This document shows positions 29,657 to 38,522 of a DNA stretch of 64,000 nucleotides, one piece after another. Source of the stretch: Plantactinospora endophytica (GTDB taxonomy: Bacteria > Actinomycetota > Actinomycetes > Mycobacteriales > Micromonosporaceae); assembly GCF_016862915.1 (NCBI RefSeq), contig NZ_BONW01000005.1:342430-406429 (forward strand). Direction: 5' to 3'. The position numbers and the translations under genes were made by a program. The notes beneath the pieces are model-generated. The model did not search any database. It was not told the origin of the DNA and saw nothing but the letters and a program-made list of their open reading frames with translations. Positions within the stretch are counted from its first letter, which is position 1. The number at the start of each line of letters is the position of its first letter.

Positions 29657-32380
29657 GTGGGGGGCGTCTCCTTGGACGAGGAACGGCGTGACCAGTTCGG
29701 AGTTCTGCTTCGGACACTTCGTCGGCGTGGCAGCCTGACCCAGGAGGAGTTGGCGGAGCGCTCCGGCTCCAGTGTCCGGAGCATCCGGGAGCTGGAGCGG
29801 GGCCGGGTCCGGTCGCCGCAGCGCAGGACCGCCGCACTGCTCGCCGACGCGCTCGGCCTCGACGGGGCGGACCGCGCCGAGTTCCTCGCCACGGCGCGAA
29901 CCGTACGCCTCCCGCCGGTCCGGCCCGCCGCAGCCGAGCCGTCCGACGAGGCGACACCGCCGGCCAATGCGCAGCCGCCGCGCGGGGTGGTACCGGGTGA
30001 GCTGCCCGGCGCGGTGCGGGACCTGGCCGGCCGGTCCGGCGAACTGGCGCGGCTACGCCGGCTGGCCGACGAGGTCGCCGCAGGTCACGGCGACACCGCC
30101 GCGCTGGTGGTCCTGCACGGGCCACCAGGGACCGGCAAGACCAGCCTCACCGTGCTGGCCGGGCACCGGCTCAGCGGCAGCTTCCCCGATGGCCAGCTCT
30201 TCGTCGACCTGAGCGGTGCCCCGGCCAACGCCGATCCGATCTCGGGTGACTGGAACCGGGTGCCGGTCGATCCCGGTCCGATCTCGGCAGGTGACTCCGA
30301 CCGGGTGCCGGCCGACCCCGGTCCGATCCCGGACGACTGCAACCGGGCTGCGGTCGAGCCCGGTCCGACCCCGGACGAATCCGACCGGCTGGCGGTCGGT
30401 GCTGGTCCGGCCGCTGGGGACCCCGACCGGGCAGTGGTCGGCTCCGAGCCGGCACCGCTCGACACGCGGGCCGCGCCGGTGGCGGTTTCCGGTGGGGTAC
30501 CGGCGTCCGGGCGGGTGGAGCCGGCCGAGGCGCTCGCCGGACTGCTGCGCTCACTCGGCCTGCCGGATGCCCGGGTACCGGTGTCGGCGGCCGAGCGGGC
30601 TGGCCTGTTCCGCACCCTCACCCGGGACCGCCGCCTGCTGCTGGTGCTGGACAACGCCGCCGACGAGGCACAGGTACGTGCCCTGCTGCCGGCCGGGCGG
30701 CACTGCCTGGTCCTGGTCACCAGCCGGCGACCGCTGGCCGGGCTGGCCGGCGCCGTGCGGCTGCCGGTCGGGCTGCTGGACCCGGAGCCGGGGCGGGAAC
30801 TGCTGGCCTCGATCGTCGGCGCCGAGCGGGTGGCCGCCGAGCCGGCCGCCGCCGAGCAACTCGTCCGGCTCTGCGGGCGGCTGCCGCTGGCGCTGCGGAT
30901 CGCCGGCAACCGGCTGGCCAGCCGGCCACAGTGGAGTCTCGCCCGGCTGGTCGGCCAGTTGCGTGACCAGCGGCGCCGGCTGACCGTACTCACCGCCGGT
31001 GATCTCGGCGTCCGGGCCGCGTTCGAGGTCTCGTACCGGCAGCTCGACGCGGCGACGGCGACGGCGTTCCGGCGGGCGTCGCTGATTCCCGGCGCCGACT
31101 TCGACGCCTGCCTGGTGGCGGCCGCCGCCGGCTGCGACGAGGAGAGCGCCGCCCAGGCGGCCGAGGACCTGGTCGACGCCGGTCTGCTGCTCGCGCCCGG
31201 TGACCGCTACCGGTTCCATGATCTGGTACGTCTTTACGCGTACGAACGCCTGGTCGCGGACGAGCCGCCGGAGCAGCGGGCCGGGGCGCACGACCGGATG
31301 GTCGGCTGGCTGCTGCACCGGACCGAGCAGGCCGGCGAGATGTTCTCCCCGGGTGCCCGCCGGGCCGGGAACCCGTTCGACGACCACCGGGAGGCGGGCG
31401 CCTGGCTGGACCGGGAATCCGGAAACTGGCCGGCGGCGCTGCGGGACGCGGCCCGGCAGGGCTGGCACGCGGACGTCGTACGGGTCGCCCGCGCGATGCA
31501 CTGGTATTCCGACGCGGCCAGCCACCGGCACTCCTGGGACGAGGTCTTCTCGCTCGGCGTGACCGCCGCCCGAGCGCTGGACAGCCCTCGGGACGAGGCG
31601 GTGCTGCTCAACTTCCTCGGCTGGGCGCGGTACTACTGCCGGGAGCGGAACTCCGACGGGCTGGAAGCGCTGGAGCAGGCGCTGGCGCTGGCCCGGCGCA
31701 TCGGTGACCGTCGTGAGGAGGCGTGGGCGTTGACGTACTCGGCCTCGATCCTCATCCGGTCGGGCAACGCCGGGTACGCCGTCGACTCCGCCCGCCAGGC
31801 GGTCGCACTGTTCCGGCAGATCGGCTTCGGACTCGGCGAAGCCTGTGCCGCCAACGTGCAGGGATCGGCCCTGGCCGCGCTCGGCCGGTACGCCGAGGCC
31901 GCCGAACTGCACCGCGAAGGTCTCGGGTTCTACCGGCGGGAGAGCGGGCTGAGCAGCACGGGTGCGCTGATCGCCGAGGCCGCCACGACGATGGCGCTGG
32001 GTGCGGATCTGGCCGGTGCGGGGAACTGGTCGGCGGCCTGCGTCGAGTACGCCCGGGCGCGGGCACTGTGGCAGCGTTGCGCGGGGACGTTCGGCGAGGC
32101 CGGTGCGGCCTACCAGCACGGCATGGCGCTGCGTGAACTCGGCGACACCGGGGCGGCCTCCGAACAGTTGCGGCAGGCGCTGGCGCTGTTCGCCGACGTG
32201 CCCAGCCCGTGGGGGGAGGCGCGTACCCTGCACGCCCTCGCGGCGCTGGCCGGCAGGGACCCGGCCGGTACGGCGGACGCCCGGCTGCTGCGCCGACGTG
32301 CGCTCGACCGCTGCGGTGAGCTGGATGCCCCGGAGGCCCGCAGCCTGCGCGCCACCCTGCTACGCGAACTCGCCGAGTAG
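29657..32380 (+). CDS. HTH-STAND (NB-ARC) ATPase-TPR transcriptional regulator
   Basis: 907 residues from the GTG at 29657; a TTG at 29672 is an alternative. An XRE-type helix-turn-helix (about 10-65, LRRRGSLTQEELAERSGSS) is followed by a P-loop ATPase with Walker A GPPGTGKTS (about 154) and Walker B RLLLVLDNA (about 325), a winged-helix region and C-terminal TPR units. This is the actinomycete STAND regulator layout. Between Walker A and Walker B there is an insertion of about 85 residues made of six degenerate 14-residue repeats, which homologous proteins of this type normally lack. The target genes are unknown; it lies between two sigma-propeller pairs. Confidence 0.85.
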   Translation: MGGVSLDEERRDQFGVLLRTLRRRGSLTQEELAERSGSSVRSIRELERGRVRSPQRRTAALLADALGLDGADRAEFLATARTVRLPPVRPAAAEPSDEATPPANAQPPRGVVPGELPGAVRDLAGRSGELARLRRLADEVAAGHGDTAALVVLHGPPGTGKTSLTVLAGHRLSGSFPDGQLFVDLSGAPANADPISGDWNRVPVDPGPISAGDSDRVPADPGPIPDDCNRAAVEPGPTPDESDRLAVGAGPAAGDPDRAVVGSEPAPLDTRAAPVAVSGGVPASGRVEPAEALAGLLRSLGLPDARVPVSAAERAGLFRTLTRDRRLLLVLDNAADEAQVRALLPAGRHCLVLVTSRRPLAGLAGAVRLPVGLLDPEPGRELLASIVGAERVAAEPAAAEQLVRLCGRLPLALRIAGNRLASRPQWSLARLVGQLRDQRRRLTVLTAGDLGVRAAFEVSYRQLDAATATAFRRASLIPGADFDACLVAAAAGCDEESAAQAAEDLVDAGLLLAPGDRYRFHDLVRLYAYERLVADEPPEQRAGAHDRMVGWLLHRTEQAGEMFSPGARRAGNPFDDHREAGAWLDRESGNWPAALRDAARQGWHADVVRVARAMHWYSDAASHRHSWDEVFSLGVTAARALDSPRDEAVLLNFLGWARYYCRERNSDGLEALEQALALARRIGDRREEAWALTYSASILIRSGNAGYAVDSARQAVALFRQIGFGLGEACAANVQGSALAALGRYAEAAELHREGLGFYRRESGLSSTGALIAEAATTMALGADLAGAGNWSAACVEYARARALWQRCAGTFGEAGAAYQHGMALRELGDTGAASEQLRQALALFADVPSPWGEARTLHALAALAGRDPAGTADARLLRRRALDRCGELDAPEARSLRATLLRELAE
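30227..30481 (+). repeat. 42-bp repeats inside the STAND ATPase domain
   Basis: Six tandem units of 42 bp (one of 45), each encoding a peptide like DPGPIPDDCNRAAV. All units preserve the reading frame. The later units are more diverged. Confidence 0.88.
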
Positions 32381-32417
32381 ACCCGGGCCGGCGCCGCACC
32401 GGCCCGCGTCGCGGCGG

Positions 32418-32571
32418 CTCATCGACAGCGTCAGGGCACTGCCGGCGATCATCGGCAGTGCCAGGGCACGGCCGGCGGCTCATCGACAGTGCCAGAGCAC
32501 CGCCTGCGGCTTATCGACAGTGCCAGAGCACGGCCGGCGGCTCACCGGCAGCGCCAGAGCACCGCCTGCGG
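32418..32571. repeat. Five tandem 31-bp repeats overlapping a gene stop
   Basis: Units of 31 bp (one of 30), for example starting CTCATCGACAGTGCCAGAGC. The unit at 32541-32571 is the stop codon and last codons (EPQAVLWRCR) of the minus-strand propeller gene; the others lie beyond the stop. A partial sixth copy starts at 32572 inside the gene. Confidence 0.9.
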
Positions 32572-33870
32572 CTCACCGGCGGCGTCCTCGCTCTGCCCGG
32601 CGGCGATCCGGCCGTCGTCGCTCAGTGTCCACACCGTGTTGCCCCCCGCCGCCTTACGTTCGTGCAGTTCGGGCAGGAGCAGTTGGCCCGCGTCGGTGGC
32701 GAGCGCGTTCCGGTCGCCCGCGAAGCCGCCCAGCCAGCCCTGGGCGTTGCCGACCTGCGGCCAGAACGCCCGGCCGGGCACCTCGACGAACCTGCCGGTC
32801 GGCAGGTGCAGCCGGACGGCGGCATGGACCTCCTTATGGCCGGCGGACGGGTCGGAGCCCGTCTCGGCGCGGGTGGCGACGCCGGCCACCCAGCCGTTGC
32901 GAATCGACTGCGGCCGGAACGACTCGGCGGGCTGGCCGGCCACCTGCGGGGTCGGCAGCTTCTGCGCCGTACCGTCCGGCCGCCACAGGTAGCCGTACTC
33001 GTGCTGGCCCGAGCGGTCGATCAGTACGCCGAGCACGGTGCCGTCCTCGTCGATGTCCACCGCCTCGCCCCGCGACCCGTCGTCGGGCAGCGGCAGGTCG
33101 GCCGGGGGCCCAGCGGCGTCGGACCAGATCACCGGCTGGTCGCGCCCGCTGTCCCGGTAGCCGACGATCTGCCCCGCCTGGTTGACCGCCAGCGCCTGGC
33201 CGACCGGTACGCCCGGCAGGCTGCTCACCTTCCCGTCCCGGTAGAGGTAGGGCCGGGGGCCGTCGTCTACGTAGCTGAAGCCGACGGCGAGGCCGGTGGA
33301 ATTGACGTCCCGCAGGGTCTGGTCGCCGCCGGGCAGGTCGACCCGGCGTGGCTTGCCGTCCTCCCAGACCAGCACCGGGTAACCGCCCTGGCTTCCGGTC
33401 GGGTAGGACCGGCCCAGGATCCACCGTCCACTCGGGTCGGCGCCGGTGACCAGACTCTTCGGGTGTCCGTCCGGAACGGGTAGCCGGCTTACCGTGCACC
33501 GGGTCGGCGGGGTGACGGTGCCGGTCGTTCCCGTCACTATCGGCACCGGCGTGCCCGCCGGATCCCCCGGAGGCGTCGCCGTGCCGGTCGCCGTCGGCGC
33601 GCCGGTCGGCGCCGGGCCGCCGGTGGCGACGACGCCGTCCACCGCCGGGCCGGGGCGGAGCACCGGCAACGTCAGCGGTACGGCGGCCACCGCCGCGACC
33701 GCCAGCAGCGCCGTACCACCCACCCGGGCGGTACGGCGGATCCGCCGTCGGCGCCGCGCCTCGCTGATCGCGCCCGCCAGGTCGATCCGGCCGGGGCCGT
33801 CCGGCTCGTCGTCGAGCATGCGGAGTACCGCGATGAGGTGCTCGTCGTCGTCGCCCAGCAACTCGTTCAT
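32542..33870 (-). CDS. Membrane protein with propeller-like outer domain, sigma-linked
   Basis: 442 residues. A cytoplasmic N-terminus (MNELLGDDDEHLIAVLRMLDD, with a run of basic RRRRRIRRTA) is followed by a membrane span (VGGTALLAVAAVAAVPLTLPV), a Thr/Pro/Gly-rich linker and an outer domain with repeated segments such as DVNSTGLAVGFSYVDDG and AVNQAGQIVGYRD. It starts inside the stop of the sigma gene (ATGA overlap). It matches the other sigma-linked membrane protein in layout and position, so the two pairs are likely paralogous. An anti-sigma or signal-sensing role is inferred. Confidence 0.75.
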   Translation of the reverse strand: MNELLGDDDEHLIAVLRMLDDEPDGPGRIDLAGAISEARRRRRIRRTARVGGTALLAVAAVAAVPLTLPVLRPGPAVDGVVATGGPAPTGAPTATGTATPPGDPAGTPVPIVTGTTGTVTPPTRCTVSRLPVPDGHPKSLVTGADPSGRWILGRSYPTGSQGGYPVLVWEDGKPRRVDLPGGDQTLRDVNSTGLAVGFSYVDDGPRPYLYRDGKVSSLPGVPVGQALAVNQAGQIVGYRDSGRDQPVIWSDAAGPPADLPLPDDGSRGEAVDIDEDGTVLGVLIDRSGQHEYGYLWRPDGTAQKLPTPQVAGQPAESFRPQSIRNGWVAGVATRAETGSDPSAGHKEVHAAVRLHLPTGRFVEVPGRAFWPQVGNAQGWLGGFAGDRNALATDAGQLLLPELHERKAAGGNTVWTLSDDGRIAAGQSEDAAGEPQAVLWRCR

Positions 33871-34379
33871 CGTCCTTCCCCCGCTCTCGCGTACTGCCGG
33901 TCGCCCAACAACCGCCGTAGCGCCTTCAGCCCGTGGGAGGTCTGGCTCTTCACCGTGCCGGTCGAGCAGCCGAGGATCTCGGCGACCTCGTCCACCGGCA
34001 GGTCGTGCAGGTAGCGCAGCACCAGGACGGCGCGCTGCCGGGCCGGTACCCCGGCCAGGGCCCTGCGCAGCTCCAGCCGGTCCTCGGCACCGTGGTCCTC
34101 GGTCTGCCGAGGGTCCGGCGCGGTGCCGGTGAGCAGTACCCGCCACCAGCCCTTGCGCTGGCCGTCCAGGAACGTCCGCACCACGATCGACCGTACGTAG
34201 GCGTCGAGGTGGGTCGCGCGGGCCGCCTTCGACCAGTGCAGGAAGAGCTTGGTGGCCGCCTCCTGCACCAGGTCGTCGGCCTGGTGGTCGTCGCCGCAGA
34301 GCGAGTACGCCAGCCGGCGCAGGCTCGGCAGCCGCGCCGTGACGTACTCCAGGTATTCCGCTTCCGACTCGTCCCGCAT
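33867..34379 (-). CDS. SigE-family RNA polymerase sigma factor
   Basis: 170 residues, the usual length of the family. Region 2 has LRRLAYSLCGDDHQADDLVQEA; region 4 has VPARQRAVLVLRYLHDLPVDEVAEIL and GCSTGTVKSQTSHGLKALRRLL. The ATG at 34379 (MRDESEAEYLEY) is chosen because the longer frame upstream consists of the repeat array downstream of the protease gene. It overlaps the membrane gene by ATGA. It lacks the repetitive C-terminal extension of the paralogue at 27315. Confidence 0.9.
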   Translation of the reverse strand: MRDESEAEYLEYVTARLPSLRRLAYSLCGDDHQADDLVQEAATKLFLHWSKAARATHLDAYVRSIVVRTFLDGQRKGWWRVLLTGTAPDPRQTEDHGAEDRLELRRALAGVPARQRAVLVLRYLHDLPVDEVAEILGCSTGTVKSQTSHGLKALRRLLGDRQYARAGEGR

Positions 34380-34533
34380 CCGCCGAACCTCCGTTGGGAT
34401 CCCACCTACAGACGTGATCCCGCCCGGATCGGTTGTACGACGGACGGCGCCGGATCGGCGCGGTGCCGCCGGGGCCCTGCCGCTCGTGACGGCCAGGCCC
34501 CGGCGGGCGGGTGAGGTCGGGATCGACTCGTGG

Positions 34534-34647
34534 TCGTCGGCCTCGTCGGAAGAATCGGAGTACGGTCGCGTCGTCGGCATCGGCGGAAGAATCGGGATAC
34601 GGGCCGTGTCGTCAGCCTCGGCGGAAGTATCGGAGGGCGGGTGTTCA
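34534..34647. repeat. Three 37-bp repeats ending at the protease stop
   Basis: Units at 34534-34570, 34571-34608 and 34609-34644, each starting TCGTCGGC or TCGTCAGC and containing CGGAAGAATCGG or a close variant. The array abuts the stop codon (34645-34647) of the minus-strand protease gene and stretches towards the sigma gene. Confidence 0.85.
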
Positions 34648-36150
34648 GCTACAGGGCGCGCCGTTGAGGGTGAACGGCACCGGGGTGACCGGCGAACCGC
34701 TGGCGGTGAAGCCCAGGTTGACCGAGCCGCCGGCCGGGATGGTGGCGTTGTGCGCCTCGTTGGTCACCAGCACCGCCGGGCCGCTCTGCTGGAACTGCCC
34801 GTGCCAGCGGCCCTGTACCACCTGGTTGCCCGGGAACGACCAGCGCAGGCTCCAGCCGCTGATCGCCGGCCCGCTGTTGTGTACCGTCACGCTGGCCGCG
34901 AACCCGCCGCTCCACGAGTCGGTGACGGCGTACGAGATCCGGCAGGTGCTGCTGGCGGTGCCGGTCACCGGCACGAGGTCGCCGAAGTCGTCCCGGTAGG
35001 TGGCGAAGTCCTGGAAGCCGAGGCCCGGGCCGCCGGACCGGGTGAGCGTGCCGGCGGCCAGCACGGTGCCGTCGGGGTTGACCGCGTAGACCGGGCCGCC
35101 GCTGTCGCCGCCGCGGGCCGCCTCCTCGCCGGCGAGCTGGGTCGCCTCGACCAGGTCCTCCCGGTCGTCGTAGTGGAACTCGACCCGGAAGTTGCAGATC
35201 GGCCGGGAGAGTTCCCAGGCGCTGGTCGCGCCGGACTGGCAGAGCAGTTGGCCGGGGAAGACCTGGGTCCAGCCGACGACCCGGGCCCGGACCTCGTCGT
35301 TCGAGCCGCCGACGTAGATGTCACCGCCGGGTGTCGAGGTCGAGATCAGCATCGCGTCGTGGTCGGAGTTCTTCCACACCGCCGGTCCGACGGCGTTGCC
35401 GCTGCCGGTCGTCCACACCGCGCCGAGGTTGCCGCAGTGGCCGGCGGTGAGCAGGTAACCGGCGCCGGTACCGGCGTGCCGGGCACCGAAGGCCGAGCTG
35501 CACCCGATCCCGCCGTCCCAGATCCGGGCTCCGCCGGTCCACGGGGCGGTGTCGTCCTCCCGGGACCGGTCGACCATCGGGCGCCGCTGCACCACGGTGG
35601 TGCGTACGCCGGTGGCCGGCAGCTTCGGGAGCCGGGCGGCTGACGGCGTACCCGCAACGGCGAGCTCCAGGCCGGCGCCGTCGGTGCGCAGCCGGACCGT
35701 CGGCTTGGCGGCCGAGGCCCGGACGGCCGGTGCCAGCGTCGCGGCGGCGGCCCGCAGTTCGGTCCGGGAGTACGTCGCGGCGGCCAGCTCGACCGGCGCG
35801 GTCTTCCGGGCCCGGGTGACCGCGGTGGCGACGTCGGCCGGCAGTTGCCCCTTCCACCAGAGGGTGACGTGGTCGTCCACCAGACCGATCCCGGCGTATC
35901 CGGTGGCGTTCCCGCGGTCGATCGCGGTCCGGACCACGCTGGCCGCGTCGACCAGCGGGCGTTGCGCGGTCATCCGGTCGGCGACGTCGGCCGGCAGCAG
36001 GTCGAGGAGCGAGGTGTCGGCACCGGCCCGGGCCGGTGGCGCCGGTGCGGGTTGCGCGGCGGCACCGGGAGCCGGGCCGGCGAGTACGGCGGTGCCGACG
36101 AGCCCGCCGGCCAGCAGGATGCGAGCGATGGCTTGCCACTGTCGCGTCAT
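34645..36150 (-). CDS. Secreted S1-family serine protease with CBM2
   Basis: 501 residues: signal peptide (1-32), a propeptide-like region (about 45-190), a chymotrypsin-fold protease (about 200-400) and a C-terminal CBM2 (about 400-500, starting CRISYAVTDSWSGGFAASV). The catalytic triad is visible: His in LTAGHC, Asp in NSDHDAMLIS, Ser in GGDSGGPVY. The CBM2 would tether the protease to cellulose or chitin. It resembles streptogrisin-type enzymes with a prodomain. It is downstream of the GH30 gene but separated by a terminator. Confidence 0.88.
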   Translation of the reverse strand: MTRQWQAIARILLAGGLVGTAVLAGPAPGAAAQPAPAPPARAGADTSLLDLLPADVADRMTAQRPLVDAASVVRTAIDRGNATGYAGIGLVDDHVTLWWKGQLPADVATAVTRARKTAPVELAAATYSRTELRAAAATLAPAVRASAAKPTVRLRTDGAGLELAVAGTPSAARLPKLPATGVRTTVVQRRPMVDRSREDDTAPWTGGARIWDGGIGCSSAFGARHAGTGAGYLLTAGHCGNLGAVWTTGSGNAVGPAVWKNSDHDAMLISTSTPGGDIYVGGSNDEVRARVVGWTQVFPGQLLCQSGATSAWELSRPICNFRVEFHYDDREDLVEATQLAGEEAARGGDSGGPVYAVNPDGTVLAAGTLTRSGGPGLGFQDFATYRDDFGDLVPVTGTASSTCRISYAVTDSWSGGFAASVTVHNSGPAISGWSLRWSFPGNQVVQGRWHGQFQQSGPAVLVTNEAHNATIPAGGSVNLGFTASGSPVTPVPFTLNGAPCS

Positions 36151-36192
36151 GCCGGGAAGTCAACCGGCGTCGGTCGGCCCCGAACAGGAAGA

Positions 36193-36222
36193 AAGCCCGG
36201 CAGGAGGTCTCCTGCCGGGCTT
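36193..36222 (-). terminator. Hairpin between the GH30 and protease genes
   Basis: A 13-bp stem (36193-36205 with 36210-36222) and a 4-base loop; in the minus direction it is flanked by short A/T runs. It would end GH30 transcripts before the protease gene. Confidence 0.7.
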
Positions 36223-36244
36223 CCTGCCGGGCCTCGTCGACCGG

Positions 36245-36363
36245 CCGATCTGGTTCCGGTCCGATCGGGTTGGGTTCCGGTCAGACCGATGGGTCTGGTT
36301 CCGGTCCGACCGGTGAATCCGATCGCCGGATCTGGTGCCGGTCCGACCGGCCCCCGCCGGTCA
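36245..36363. repeat. Degenerate ~22-bp repeats after the GH30 stop
   Basis: Four to five imperfect copies of a unit like TCTGGTTCCGGTCCGACCGG. The array reaches the stop of the minus-strand GH30 gene at 36361-36363. Confidence 0.65.
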
Positions 36364-38283
36364 GGCCGGTACGGTCCACTTCTGGTTGGCGGCGCCGGTG
36401 CAGGTCCAGAGCTGGGTCGGGGTGCCGTTGGCCGGGTTGTTGTCCAGCACGTCGAGGCACTTGTTCGCGCTGGCGCTGGTCAGGTCGCGGCCGGCGGTGG
36501 CGGTCCAGCGCTGGTTGGCAGCACCGGTGCAGCTCCAGAGCTGTGCCCGGGCGCCGTTCGCGGTCGAGTTGTCCCGGACGTCGAGGCACTTGCCGAGCGC
36601 CCGGACGGTGCCGTCGGTGCCCAGCGTCCACTGCTGGGCCGCGCTGCCGTTGCAGTCGTAGACCTGCACGGCGGTGCCGTCCGCGCTGTTCGCCCCGGCG
36701 ACGTCCAGGCACTTGCCGCCGAGCCCGACGATCTGACCGGTCCGGCCGCCACCGCCACCGCCGCCGGACTGGGTGCCGGACCAGGTGAAGGTCGCGGTGG
36801 TCCGGGCCGGCAGGGTGTACGTGAACGACTGTCCACCCCAGACCACCCGGACCGACTGGCTACCGGTGCCGCCGTTGTGCGCGATCAGCGCCTTGGAGCC
36901 GTTCGGGTTGATCCAGGCGACGTTCTGCACGGTGCCGTTGGCGGTCGAGTCGATCCGGTACGCCCCCGGCTGGACGAACTTGGTCAGGTGCCCGGTGGTG
37001 TAGTACTCGATGGTGTTGTCGACCTGACCGGCGCGGGAGCCGCCCTCCTGCACCGTGACCAGGCCGGTGCAGACGTCACAGCCGCCGTTGTGCGGGCCCA
37101 TGCTCTGGTTGAGCGCCAGGCTCCACTTGACGACGCTGCCGCTCCAGTTGCGGGTGTAGTTGACGATGTCGGCCAGGTCCTCGTTGTGCTGGTTGCCGAT
37201 CCAGGTGCCGCCGGAGTGCTCGGTGCTGAACTGGCGTACCGAGGGGTACTGGCTGTGCACCTGGGAGCCGACGCTCGGGCTGCCGCCGTAGCCGTGCCAG
37301 GCGATTCCGGCGAAGAGCGGGTCGTTGCGCAGGGCGGCGTCGGAGACGATGCCGGAGCCGATCTGACCCCAGTCGCCGTAGTTCCAGTCGTGGATCATCA
37401 CCTTGGTGGTGATGCCGGCGGCCCGGAACGCGGGCAGCAGGTGGTTCTTGGTGAACTCCAGCAGCCCGGAGGAGTTCCAGCTCATCCCCGGGTAGTTCAT
37501 CGCGGGCGGGTTGGCCGCCTGACAGCAGTTCGGCTCGTTCTGCACGGAGACGTAGTTCACCGGGATCCCGGCCGCCTGGTACGACTGCACGTACTTCACG
37601 AAGTACTGGGCGTAGAGCGGGTAGTACTCCCACTTCAGCCAGCCCATCTGGTCCATCCGGCCGTTGTCCTTCATCCAGCCCGGCGCGCTCCACGGCACGC
37701 CCTTCACCCGCAGCGCCGGGTTCAACTGCTTGGCCTGCGCGGTGAGCAGCCGCACGTTGGTGTCGTAGCCGTTGGCGCCGAAGTCGTTCAGGTCGCAGCA
37801 GGTGTCGTCCAGCGACACGTTGCCGGGCCGGGACAGGTCGGAGGCGCCGATCGGGTTCCGGACGAAGGAGAGTCCGATGCCGTCGGTGGGGTGGAACAGC
37901 CGGCGCATCACCGCGTCCCGGGTCGCCGCGCTGATCGGGCCGCCCCGGAACAGGTACGCGGTGGTGTCGGTGATGGAGGCGCCGCCGCCCTCGAACTGCT
38001 GGTAGCGGGTGTTCTCGTTGACGGTGATGGTGTGTGTCGCGCCGGGGCTGCTGGCGGCGAACGCGGTGGCCGCCTGCTGTTGCAGGCCACGGGTCACCAC
38101 CCGGCCGCCGGAGTCGGAGGTGGTGGTGAGCCAGACGTTGACCGGCTCGTTGGCCGCGTACGCCGGTGGTGGTCCGGCGACCGCGCCGACGGCGGCGACG
38201 CAGAGTGCGAGCAGCCCGGCCGGAACCAGCCGGCGGCGGTACGGTGTGCGGCGGCTGGTGGCCGCCGTACCTGCGGAGGACAT
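36361..38283 (-). CDS. Secreted GH30 glycosidase with ricin-type lectin domain
   Basis: 640 residues: signal peptide (about 1-43), GH30 barrel with its side beta-domain (about 55-500), a Gly-rich linker and a beta-trefoil ricin domain (about 515-640) with the QxW repeats QQWTLG, QRWTAT and QKWTVP. The acid/base glutamate is in YVSVQNEPNC and the nucleophile in FSTEHSGGTW. It most resembles beta-1,6-glucanase or beta-1,6-galactanase-type members; the substrate cannot be fixed. The ATG at 38283 has GGAGGGAG upstream. An inverted repeat sits in its promoter. Confidence 0.88.
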   Translation of the reverse strand: MSSAGTAATSRRTPYRRRLVPAGLLALCVAAVGAVAGPPPAYAANEPVNVWLTTTSDSGGRVVTRGLQQQAATAFAASSPGATHTITVNENTRYQQFEGGGASITDTTAYLFRGGPISAATRDAVMRRLFHPTDGIGLSFVRNPIGASDLSRPGNVSLDDTCCDLNDFGANGYDTNVRLLTAQAKQLNPALRVKGVPWSAPGWMKDNGRMDQMGWLKWEYYPLYAQYFVKYVQSYQAAGIPVNYVSVQNEPNCCQAANPPAMNYPGMSWNSSGLLEFTKNHLLPAFRAAGITTKVMIHDWNYGDWGQIGSGIVSDAALRNDPLFAGIAWHGYGGSPSVGSQVHSQYPSVRQFSTEHSGGTWIGNQHNEDLADIVNYTRNWSGSVVKWSLALNQSMGPHNGGCDVCTGLVTVQEGGSRAGQVDNTIEYYTTGHLTKFVQPGAYRIDSTANGTVQNVAWINPNGSKALIAHNGGTGSQSVRVVWGGQSFTYTLPARTTATFTWSGTQSGGGGGGGRTGQIVGLGGKCLDVAGANSADGTAVQVYDCNGSAAQQWTLGTDGTVRALGKCLDVRDNSTANGARAQLWSCTGAANQRWTATAGRDLTSASANKCLDVLDNNPANGTPTQLWTCTGAANQKWTVPA

Positions 38284-38344
38284 GCGGGGGTCTCCCTCCG
38301 TGGACGGAATCCAGGGGTCAGCGGCCGGCCGGCATTAATAGGTA

Positions 38345-38368
38345 ACACTCTTTAATAAAGGGTGTCAA
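38345..38368 (-). promoter_or_regulatory. GH30 promoter -35 with embedded inverted repeat
   Basis: On the minus strand TTGACA (38363-38368) is a consensus -35. A 21-bp inverted repeat (arms 38345-38354 and 38356-38365, 9 of 10 paired) overlaps it and fills the spacer towards the -10. Arms contain ACACTCTTTA. It is the AT-richest spot nearby. The position fits a repressor operator. Confidence 0.72.
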
Positions 38369-38413
38369 TGCGAGCCATGCCGACCGGATCGGATTCCGGC
38401 GGAGGACGGCACG

Positions 38414-38521
38414 GTGCGGATCGGCGACGAGATCGGGATCAGCCGCACGGTGCGGATCTGTGGCGAGATGCCGATCAGCGGCGAGGTGCGGATCGGCGGC
38501 GAGGTGCGGGACTACCGGACT
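38414..38521. repeat. Six tandem 18-bp repeats beside the bsaP stop
   Basis: Six contiguous 18-bp units such as GTGCGGATCGGCGACGAG, with a 36-bp higher-order pattern in the first part. The array ends two bases from the stop of minus-strand bsaP (38523-38525). Confidence 0.85.
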
Positions 38522-38522
38522 G

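Noticed and set aside
33867..34580. Longer sigma factor starting at 34580
   Set aside because: The extra N-terminus translates the 37-bp repeat array and unconserved sequence; MRDESEAEY at 34379 fits the family start.
38414..38521. Short coding repeat protein on the plus strand (hexapeptides like VRIGDE)
   Set aside because: The frame continues only through minus-strand bsaP and bioB as a shadow; no ribosome binding site. Better explained as an array beside the bsaP stop.
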